From: Elusimicrobiota bacterium
Lineage (GTDB): Bacteria; Elusimicrobiota; Elusimicrobia; UBA1565
Direction: 5' to 3'
Assembly: GCA_016212885.1 (NCBI GenBank)
Contig: JACRDO010000047.1
Span: 1 to 52,471, forward strand
Length of the DNA: 52,471 nt
In this document: one piece after another, positions 46,635-52,471 of the stretch
How the letters are laid out: each line of letters starts with the position of its first letter
Position numbering within the stretch: position 1 is the stretch's first letter
Program-made: the position numbers and the translations under genes
The notes under the pieces: generated by a model
The model's database searches: none
Told to the model about the DNA's origin: nothing
Seen by the model: the letters and a program-made list of their open reading frames with translations, nothing else

Positions 46635-48195
46635 TCGCAGCTGGCGTGATCTCGGCCGCGCCGGACTTGCTCAGGATCAGGCCGCGGATCTCGTCGTTGA
46701 GGACCAGCAGCTCGAAAGCGCCGACCCGGCCCCTGTATCCGGACATGTAGCAGGCCGGGCAGCCCTTGCCGGAGACGAAGGCGCCTCCGGGCGAGGAGAG
46801 GAGCGATTGGATGGCCTGCGCCTGCTGAGTGTCCGCGGCCCTCAGGATGGACTGGATGATCTCGGGCTTGGGGTTCTCCGGCTGGGCGCACTCGGAACAG
46901 ACCCTCCGGACCAGGCGCTGGGCCATGGTCCCGTTCAGGAAGCTGCTGAGCATGTAGGGGTCGATCCCCATCCCCAGCAGGCGGGTCACCACCCCGGGCG
47001 CGTTGGAGGCGTGGATCGTCGAGAAGATCGCGTGGCCGGTCATGGCGGCCTGGAAAGCCACCTCCGCGGTCTCGCGGTCGCGCACTTCCCCGACCATGAT
47101 GACGTTGGGGTCCTGCCTCAGCATGGATTTGAGCCCTTCGGCGAAGGTCAGCCCGACCTTCGGGCTGATCTGGGTATGGACCACGTTGTTGAGCAGGTAC
47201 TCCACCGGGTCCTCGATGGTCATGATGTTGATGTTCTGCTGGCTCAGGACCTTGAGCACGCTGCAGAGGGTGGTCGTCTTCCCGCTGCCCGTGCCGCCGG
47301 AGACCAGAAAAATCCCGTTGGGCCGGAGGATGACCTCCTGGAGCTTCGCCAGCTCCTCCGGCAGGAAGCCCAAGGAGTTGAGGCCGAGTATCCCCATGCC
47401 CATGTCCAGGATCCGGAGCGCCAGCCTGTCGCCGTGGGCCGAGGGATAGGAGGAAAGGCGGCCGCGGACCGGGCGGCTGCCCATGGGGATGTCGAAGCTG
47501 CCTTCCTCCGGCATGGGGTTGGCCGGGGCCGTTGGCTGCATGTTGGCCATGACCCGCAGGCGCGGGATCAGCGGCAGGGCCTCCTTCGAGTAGCACGCCT
47601 GGTTGCGCAGGATCCCGTCGATGCGGTAGCGGACGAAGACGGCGCTGCCGTGGGGGTCGAGGTGGATGTCGCTGGCTCCCAGGTGGACCGCGTCCGCGAA
47701 CATCGCGTCCGCGATGCGCGAGGCAGCCGCGTTCATGTCCGAAGCCCGAGCATCCCTCGGGGTCTCACGCGCGATGACCGCGGCCAGGGCGGTCTGCTGC
47801 GCGTCCAGGGTGATGGGCCGGCTTGGATCGGGCTTGGGGAGCAGCTCCTGCAGCTGCTGCTTGAGGGATTCGAACTCCACCGGCTTCTTCTGGTACCTGC
47901 GCTGGGGCGACTCCGGGAACCAGCGCTTGATATGCGCCTGGACCATCGCGGAGCAGAAGATGACCGGGATGTTCGAGAGCTCCCTGCTGTCCTGGAGCAG
48001 CTTCATGGCGGCCGGGGCTCCGCCTCCGGGGAACTGCATGTCCATGATGATGAGACCGGGCAGCTTGTTGGCCAGGGCGATCCGGAACTCGTTGAGGTTC
48101 TGGGCGGAGGAGACCTTGTGGCCCCAGAGCTCCAGGACGTCCTTCACCAGAAGGACGAAGTTCGGGTCGTCGTCCATCACGAGGATGTCGGCCAT
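46531..48195 (-). CDS. Receiver domain - GspE/PilB-type secretion ATPase fusion
   Basis: The 554-residue protein begins with a receiver domain (residues 1-125): ILVMDDDPNF (acidic pocket), LIIMDMQFPGGG (phospho-acceptor Asp near 52) and RYQKKPVEF (conserved Lys). The type II secretion/type IV pilus assembly ATPase follows: GASDIHLDPHGSAVFVRYRIDG near 180, Walker A SGGTGSGKTTTL near 305, the Asp box IEDPVEY, Walker B MVGEVRDRETAEVA near 370, His box TIHASNAP and a C-terminal four-Cys zinc site (CSEC...CPACYMSGYRGR). It lacks the N-terminal MshEN domain of PilB. Fusion of REC to GspE suggests phospho-control of a pilus or secretion motor. It overlaps the pepT-like gene by one base. Confidence 0.9.
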   Translation of the reverse strand: MADILVMDDDPNFVLLVKDVLELWGHKVSSAQNLNEFRIALANKLPGLIIMDMQFPGGGAPAAMKLLQDSRELSNIPVIFCSAMVQAHIKRWFPESPQRRYQKKPVEFESLKQQLQELLPKPDPSRPITLDAQQTALAAVIARETPRDARASDMNAAASRIADAMFADAVHLGASDIHLDPHGSAVFVRYRIDGILRNQACYSKEALPLIPRLRVMANMQPTAPANPMPEEGSFDIPMGSRPVRGRLSSYPSAHGDRLALRILDMGMGILGLNSLGFLPEELAKLQEVILRPNGIFLVSGGTGSGKTTTLCSVLKVLSQQNINIMTIEDPVEYLLNNVVHTQISPKVGLTFAEGLKSMLRQDPNVIMVGEVRDRETAEVAFQAAMTGHAIFSTIHASNAPGVVTRLLGMGIDPYMLSSFLNGTMAQRLVRRVCSECAQPENPKPEIIQSILRAADTQQAQAIQSLLSSPGGAFVSGKGCPACYMSGYRGRVGAFELLVLNDEIRGLILSKSGAAEITPAAIKSGMKTLLMDAAEKARCGWTTLEEVARTATRKN

Positions 48196-49430
48196 CAGCG
48201 CCGCTCCGCCCATATCTGCAGCAGGTTCAGGACCGTCTCAAGAGACTTCCCCATGGCTTCCACGGAGACCCACTCGGTCCTGCTGTGGTAGTTGCTGCCC
48301 CCCATGAAGATGTTCGGCGTGGGCAGGCCCCTGGCCGTGAGCCTGGCCCCGTCTGTGCCGCCGCGGATGGGCTTCCAATAGGGCTTGAGCCCCGCGCGCT
48401 CCACGGCCTCCCAGAGGACGTCGAGCACGCGCGGGTTCTTCTCCAGGGCCTCGCGCATGTTGCGGTAGAACTCGGTGATCTGCAGCTCGAATCTCGCCTT
48501 CGGGTGCAGGGGCTGGATTTCCGCGATGATGCCTTCGAGTATCTTCTTCTGCTCGGCGAGGCCCTCGGTCATGAAGTCGCGCAGGAGGATCTTCAGGGCG
48601 GATTTGCCGGCCGAGGCCTCGAGGCTGTAGGGGTGGAGGAAAGGCTCGATGCCCGAAGTGGTCTCCGGGGCCATGTGCTTGGGGAGCCGGACGATGAGGT
48701 CCGAGACGGCCCGGATGGAGTTGACCATGATGTCCTTGGCGAGCCCCGGATGGACCTCCCGGCCGTGCACGGTGACGAGCGCCAGGTCCGCGCTGAAGGT
48801 CTCCTTGTTGAGCTCTCCGGGCTTGTCCCCGTCGATCGTATAGGCGACGTCCGCGCCGAAAGCCTTGAGGTCGAAGAATTTCGTCCCCCCGCCCACCTCC
48901 TCATCGGGGGTGAAGGCGATCTTCACCTCGCCGTGCGGAATTCCGGGGTCGCTGAGCAGCCGTTCGACGGCCGTCATGATGACGGCGACGCCGGCCTTGT
49001 CGTCGGCCCCCAGGAGGGTCGTCCCGTCGCTGGTGACGATGTTCTTGTAGATGTTGTTCTGGAGCTCGGGGTTCTCGCTCCTCTTGATGACCACCGACTC
49101 GTCGCCGGGCAGGAAGATGTCCCCGCCCATGTACTTGATGACCTGGGGCCGGACATTCGCCCCGCTCACGGCCTCGGAGGTGTCCACGTGGGCGATGAGC
49201 CCGACCGCGGACGCCTTGCGGCCTTCAGGGAGGTTCGACGGGATGGAAGCCATCACGTAGCCGTAGGGGTCCATCCGGACGTCCTTGACCCCGAGGGCCT
49301 CGAGCTCGCTCTTGAGGAGGCGGAGCAGGTCGAGCTGCTTGGCCGTGCTGGGGTAGCTCTCCATGCCCTCCTTGGACTGGGTGTCGATCTGAACGTACCT
49401 CAAGAACCTGTCGAGAAGGGTCTCGCTCAT
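48195..49430 (-). CDS. pepT: Peptidase T (aminotripeptidase)
   Basis: The 411-residue protein starts at ATG 49430 behind GGAGAG; the length equals that of typical PepT. M20 zinc sites are LIAHVDTSEAVSGANVRP near residue 78 (first His-Asp), LGADDKAGVAVIMTAVE near 140 (bridging Asp), FTPDEEVGGGTKFFD near 173 (catalytic Glu pair), YTIDGDKPGELNKETFS near 200, and a final His in MGGSNYHSRTEWVSVEAM near 380. It removes the N-terminal residue from tripeptides in the cytoplasm, consistent with use of peptides brought in by OPT transporters elsewhere in the window. It is coupled to the receiver-GspE gene (TGATG). Confidence 0.95.
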   Translation of the reverse strand: MSETLLDRFLRYVQIDTQSKEGMESYPSTAKQLDLLRLLKSELEALGVKDVRMDPYGYVMASIPSNLPEGRKASAVGLIAHVDTSEAVSGANVRPQVIKYMGGDIFLPGDESVVIKRSENPELQNNIYKNIVTSDGTTLLGADDKAGVAVIMTAVERLLSDPGIPHGEVKIAFTPDEEVGGGTKFFDLKAFGADVAYTIDGDKPGELNKETFSADLALVTVHGREVHPGLAKDIMVNSIRAVSDLIVRLPKHMAPETTSGIEPFLHPYSLEASAGKSALKILLRDFMTEGLAEQKKILEGIIAEIQPLHPKARFELQITEFYRNMREALEKNPRVLDVLWEAVERAGLKPYWKPIRGGTDGARLTARGLPTPNIFMGGSNYHSRTEWVSVEAMGKSLETVLNLLQIWAERR

Positions 49431-49505
49431 CGGAGCTCTCCGGCCCTGGAATGTCTGCGGCCGGAAGTAGGATACCAAAATGTGGAAAGCCGCGGGCGAC
49501 TGTGC

Positions 49506-49511
49506 TATCAT
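49506..49511 (+). promoter_or_regulatory. Extended -10 (TGC-TATCAT) of the receiver gene
   Basis: TGCTATCAT ends six bases before ATG 49518 with no ribosome-binding sequence, the same layout as at 14478. The mRNA should start at or near the A of the ATG. Confidence 0.6.
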
Positions 49512-49517
49512 GCAGGC

Positions 49518-49889
49518 ATGGCGAAGAAAGTGCTGGTCGTGGATGACGACCCCGTTTTTTGCGTGGCTCTCCGGGAGTTCCTGACACAGGCGGGCTACGA
49601 GGTCCTTACGGCCTGCGATGCCTACAGCGGGGTCAGCGCCGCGGTGGCGAACAAGCCCGACCTGATCCTCCTCGACATCATGATGCCGGCCGGGAGCGGC
49701 GGCGACGTCTACGCGAGGCTGCGCGGCAACGCGATCCTCGGGAGCACGCCCGTCATCGTGCTGAGCGCGCTCCAGAAGCAGCAGGCGCAGCAGCGGATCC
49801 CGGAGGCTTCGTGGGCCGGCCGGTATTTCCAGAAGCCGGTGGACTTCGACGCGCTGCTGAAGTCCGTCGCCAAGCTCATCGGGCGCTGA
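49518..49889 (+). CDS. Stand-alone response-regulator receiver protein
   Basis: The 123-residue protein is a complete receiver: KKVLVVDDDPVFCVALREFL (acidic pocket), DLILLDIMMPAGSGG (phospho-acceptor Asp near 53), TPVIVLSALQ (Thr/Ser position is Ser) and GRYFQKPVDFDALL (Lys near 107). There is no output domain. It is similar to the receiver at the N-terminus of the GspE fusion, including the tail QKPVDF versus KKPVEF, and so may be an alternate phospho-partner. It is divergent from pepT, with its promoter directly before the start. Confidence 0.93.
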   Translation: MAKKVLVVDDDPVFCVALREFLTQAGYEVLTACDAYSGVSAAVANKPDLILLDIMMPAGSGGDVYARLRGNAILGSTPVIVLSALQKQQAQQRIPEASWAGRYFQKPVDFDALLKSVAKLIGR

Positions 49890-49910
49890 GACTCCCGCCC
49901 GACCCCCGCG

Positions 49911-52040
49911 CTACAAGAGGAAGAGCATCTCCCGGTATTTCGGCAGGGGCCAGAGCCGCTGGTCCACGGCCTCTTCGACCCGGTCGCAGGCCGCGCGCAG
50001 GGCTTCGAGCGCCGCGACCCCTTTCGACGCGAGCCAGGCCGCGCGCTTGGCCATGTCCTGCTCCGCGGCGGACTCCTCCAGGGCCGAATCGACGAGCGCG
50101 AGGCTCTCGTCGAGCGCCTCCAGCAGGGCGCCGTACTCCGCCAGCCTCGACTTGAGGGCCTTGGCCCCCCCTTTGGCGGCGTCGCCCAGGAGCTCGGCGG
50201 CATGCCCGCTGGCGCTGATCTGCCCCGTGAGCGCCGGGACCACGCAGGCGACGGCCAGCTCCTTGATCTGGCGCAGCTCGATCTCCTTGATCTTCACGTA
50301 GGCCTCGAGCTTGATCTCATGCTTGGCCTTGAGCTCCTCCTCCGTGAGCACCTTGTAGCGCGAATAGAGGCCGGCCACGTCCTTGTCCAGGAAGGTCTCC
50401 AGGGCTTCGGGGGTATTCTTCGCGTTGGGCAGGCCGCGCTTGGCCGCCTCTTTATGCCAGTCCGGGGAATAGCCGTTCCCCTCGAAGCGGATGCGCTTGG
50501 TCTCCTTGACGATGTCGCGGACCACGGCGAGCGCCTTGGGCGCGATGTCGGCCACCTTGCCATCGAACTTCTCCAGGCGCGAGAGGATGCGGTCTAGGCC
50601 GTGGGCCGCCGCCAGGCAGAGGGCCGTGGCGGGCTCGGCGATGCTCTGCGAGGCGCCCACGGCGCGGAACTCGAACTTGTTGCCCGTGAAGGCGATGGGC
50701 GAGGTGCGGTTCCTGTCCGCGTTGTCGAGCGCGATGCTCGGCAGGCTCTTGAGCAGGCCGTGGCTCATGACCTCGGGGGCCTCCATCTTCTCGAAGGAGC
50801 CCTTCTCGATCTCGCCCAGCAGCTTGTCAAGGTAGGCGCCGAGATAGACCGACATGATGGCCGGAGGGGCCTCGTTGGCGCCGAGGCGGTGGTCGTTGCC
50901 GGCCTCCGCCACCGCGGCGCGCAGGAGCCCTCCGTACTTGTTCACGCCCGCGAGGACCGACGCCAAAAAGACTAGGAACTGCACGTTCTTCTTGGGCGCC
51001 GTGCCGGGCTCGAGGAGGTTGCGGCCGTCCGAGTCGCTCATGGACCAGTTCATGTGCTTGCCGCTGCCGTTGATGCCCGTGAAGGGCTTCTCGTGCAGGA
51101 GCAGGGAGAGGCCGTGCTCGTCGGCCGCCTTGCGCATGATCTCCATGAGCTGGAGGTTGTGGTCGATGGCGAGGTTCGCCTCCTCGTAGATGGGCGCGAT
51201 CTCGAACTGGTTCGGGGCCACCTCGTTGTGGCGGGTCTTGGCCGGGATGCCGCGGTCGAAGAGCCGGGCGTCGAGGTCCGCCATGAAGTCCAGGGCCTTG
51301 GGGTGGATGGAGCCGAAATAGTGGTCTTCCATCTGCTGGGTCTTGGCCGAGGCCGCTCCGAAGAGCGTGCGGCCGCAGTAGATGAGGTCCGGCCGCTTGT
51401 TGTAGAAGTCTTTGGAGACGAGGAAGTACTCCTGCTCCGGGCCGATGGTCACGCGCACGTGCTTTGCCGTGCGGTTGCCGAAGAGCTTGAGGACCCGCAA
51501 GGCCCGCTCCTCCACGGCGCGCAGGGCGCGCAGCAGAGGGGTCTTCATGTCCAGGACCTCGCCGGTCCAGGAGAGGTAGACCGACGGGATGACGAGCGTC
51601 GCGGCCCGCCCGGACTTGAGCACGAAGGCCGGGGAGGTCGGGTCCCAGGCCGTGTAGCCGCGCGCCTCGAAGGTGGAGCGCATCCCTCCCGAGGGGAAGG
51701 AGGAGGCGTCGGGCTCGCTCTGGATGAGCTGGCGGCCTGAGAAGCGCTCGATGATCCGGCCTTGCTCGTCGATGGCGAGGAAGGAGTCGTGCTTCTCCGC
51801 GGTCACGCCGCGTTGGGGCTGAAACCAGTGGCAGAAATGCGTGGCGCCGAAGGTGAGGGCCCACTCTTTCATGCCGTGGGCGACTTCGTCCGCGATCTCA
51901 TCATCGAGCTTCTCGTTGTTATCGATGACGTCGATGAGCTTCTGGTAGACCGCCTTGCTCAGGTGCTTGGCCATCGCCTTCTTGCTGAAGGTGAGGCTGC
52001 CGTAGGTCTCGGACAGGGGCGGCTTGGCGTTGCCGTTCAT
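49911..52040 (-). CDS. glnN: Glutamine synthetase type III
   Basis: The 709-residue protein has the N-terminal GSIII region (PLSETYGSLTFSKKAMAKHL) and catalytic-barrel motifs: IGPEQEYFLVSKDFYNKRPD (metal Glu pair, about 195), RHNEVAPNQFEIAPIYEEAN near 268, GINGSGKHMNWSMSD near 325 (ATP/glutamate His), and GANEAPPAIMSVYLG near 390, with RTSPIAFTGNKFEFRAVGAS near 440. The C-terminal about 200 residues are helical, as in GSIII. It makes glutamine from glutamate, ammonia and ATP in a dodecamer. AAGGAG precedes the ATG by about eight bases. A TATACA/TATTTAT region near 52083-52100 may be its promoter. The only PII-like gene in the window is far away. Confidence 0.96.
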   Translation of the reverse strand: MNGNAKPPLSETYGSLTFSKKAMAKHLSKAVYQKLIDVIDNNEKLDDEIADEVAHGMKEWALTFGATHFCHWFQPQRGVTAEKHDSFLAIDEQGRIIERFSGRQLIQSEPDASSFPSGGMRSTFEARGYTAWDPTSPAFVLKSGRAATLVIPSVYLSWTGEVLDMKTPLLRALRAVEERALRVLKLFGNRTAKHVRVTIGPEQEYFLVSKDFYNKRPDLIYCGRTLFGAASAKTQQMEDHYFGSIHPKALDFMADLDARLFDRGIPAKTRHNEVAPNQFEIAPIYEEANLAIDHNLQLMEIMRKAADEHGLSLLLHEKPFTGINGSGKHMNWSMSDSDGRNLLEPGTAPKKNVQFLVFLASVLAGVNKYGGLLRAAVAEAGNDHRLGANEAPPAIMSVYLGAYLDKLLGEIEKGSFEKMEAPEVMSHGLLKSLPSIALDNADRNRTSPIAFTGNKFEFRAVGASQSIAEPATALCLAAAHGLDRILSRLEKFDGKVADIAPKALAVVRDIVKETKRIRFEGNGYSPDWHKEAAKRGLPNAKNTPEALETFLDKDVAGLYSRYKVLTEEELKAKHEIKLEAYVKIKEIELRQIKELAVACVVPALTGQISASGHAAELLGDAAKGGAKALKSRLAEYGALLEALDESLALVDSALEESAAEQDMAKRAAWLASKGVAALEALRAACDRVEEAVDQRLWPLPKYREMLFLL

Positions 52041-52174
52041 GCGTGGCTCCTTTGAGCTGGGTGCTGGAAATTGACGAACGACACTGTATAAATAACAGAT
52101 TTGGGTAAATTATGCAATACCCTGGGGGTAGTTATGCGGAATTAGGGGTCAAAGAAGCGGATAAATGCGGTTTT

Positions 52175-52318
52175 TTAGTGGTTGCAGCGCTTGAGTTTGG
52201 CTCGGGTCTTTTCCGGCGGGATGAGGGCGGGGAGCTTGCCTTCTTTCCTGAGCCGCCTTACGGCGGCGAGGATTTTCTTCTCCTCGTATTCACAGCGCGG
52301 GCTTCGCCCGCAGCCCAA
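52175..52318 (-). CDS. Possible short or truncated protein (47 aa)
   Basis: A reverse-strand frame from TTG 52318 to TAA 52175-52177 has a protein-like, charged C-terminus (YEEKKILAAVRRLRKEGKLP, then ALIPPEKTRAKLKRCNH). Just upstream an in-frame TAG lies inside the palindrome 52319-52366. It could be the tail of a gene cut by that palindrome, or a small gene. No ribosome-binding site is clear and no family is recognised. Confidence 0.35.
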   Translation of the reverse strand: MGCGRSPRCEYEEKKILAAVRRLRKEGKLPALIPPEKTRAKLKRCNH

Positions 52319-52366
52319 GAGCTATGAGCTTTGAGCTGTGAGCCCACAGCTCAACGCGCATAGCTC
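52319..52366. repeat. Near-perfect palindrome at right edge
   Basis: The arm GAGCTATGAGCTTTGAGCTGTG (52319-52340, written here in full as 22 positions of alternating AGCT steps) pairs with 52345-52366 at 20 of 22 positions over the loop AGCC. The GAGCTATG ends recall the core of the left-edge palindrome (55-70). Confidence 0.8.
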
Positions 52367-52471
52367 ACCGCTGTCGTTCCGGTGGACACCTCCACGCCAC
52401 TGGGACAACTGGTGGGCGAAATCTGCCGGCCCGCCCTCTGGCGGGATAAGCGTGTCCGGGCACTGCGACCC
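52367..52471. other. Right-edge stretch, unresolved
   Basis: No start, stop or domain can be assigned in 105 bases. The reverse strand is open through the edge in one frame ending in TGA inside the palindrome (tail GVEVSTGTTAVSYAR), so it may be the end of a gene that continues outside the window. A GCCGGCCCGCC/GGCGGG dyad lies near 52418-52446. Confidence 0.3.

Noticed and set aside
52112-52327. 71-codon plus-strand frame near the right edge
   Set aside because: It is antisense to a better reverse-strand peptide tail and lacks a ribosome-binding site or family pattern.

Overview
The window is about 52 kb of GC-rich, densely packed bacterial DNA. Protein-coding features, including a few doubtful small ones, come to about 47, with one tRNA gene (Arg, UCU anticodon). 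No ribosomal RNA or ribosomal-protein marker is present, so the host cannot be named securely. Several traits fit a free-living Elusimicrobiota-like or similar deep-branching Gram-negative lineage: a long type III glutamine synthetase, a GspE/PilB ATPase fused to a receiver domain, many secreted HEAT, TPR and beta-propeller proteins, a serine/threonine kinase with a polytopic tail, and three OPT transporters. This placement is an inference. The two edges carry palindromic repeats and no readable gene, and the first and last few hundred bases look like repeat-rich intergenic DNA.

Layout. 0.4-2.4 kb: a zeta-type toxin kinase with a 57-residue partner, an M50-like membrane peptidase, and a secreted protein built of C-x-WPN-x-C repeats. 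2.5-2.8 kb: a nest of inverted repeats. 2.8-4.8 kb: a dipeptide-epimerase-like enolase and an EamA exporter, translationally coupled. 4.9-10.3 kb: a secreted HEAT protein, then a reverse-strand cascade (TPR/FGE-like protein, cyclic-nucleotide-binding protein, DUF2723 membrane protein) joined by 4-base overlaps. 10.3-12.2 kb: tRNA-Arg, a PAP2 phosphatase, a GNAT-like protein and a zinc-ribbon membrane protein. 12.2-16.7 kb: an OPT transporter, a cluster of covarying palindromes, a second zinc-ribbon membrane protein coupled to a retropepsin-like protease, and a PII-like protein. 16.7-18.6 kb: a more AT-rich two-gene module, an OLD/RecF-like ATPase plus a DUF4276/TOPRIM-like protein, which is the best candidate for an undescribed defence system. 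18.7-28.7 kb: a plus-strand run with two further OPT transporters, a PEBP protein, a TPR protein, a CsgG/LpoB-like lipoprotein, a HEAT protein and a MOT1-type molybdate transporter, followed by a separately promoted FG-GAP protein. 28.7-35.8 kb: secreted proteins, a PIN/RHH toxin-antitoxin pair, the kinase, a C92-like papain-fold protein and a small aspartic protease. 35.9-41 kb: HrpB helicase, DUF3467, a Zincin_1 metallopeptidase, cold-shock protein and an M23 endopeptidase. 41-46 kb: TSUP and MFS transporters coupled to a propeller-transglutaminase, a soluble histidine kinase and a proline-rich secreted protein. 46-52 kb: a DUF5678-like small protein, a receiver-GspE fusion, peptidase T, a stand-alone receiver and GlnN.

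Recurring themes. Coupling by ATGA, GTGA or TTGA overlaps is common. Five genes have a -10-like hexamer only 6-10 bases before the start codon, which suggests leaderless or near-leaderless transcripts. A family of short palindromes occurs at 2.6, 14.3 and 18.8 kb. Their stems change in a compensatory way, some copies interrupt others, and one pair is read in frame as the N-terminus of an OPT transporter. Functional statements rest on motifs read by eye; no database search was possible.
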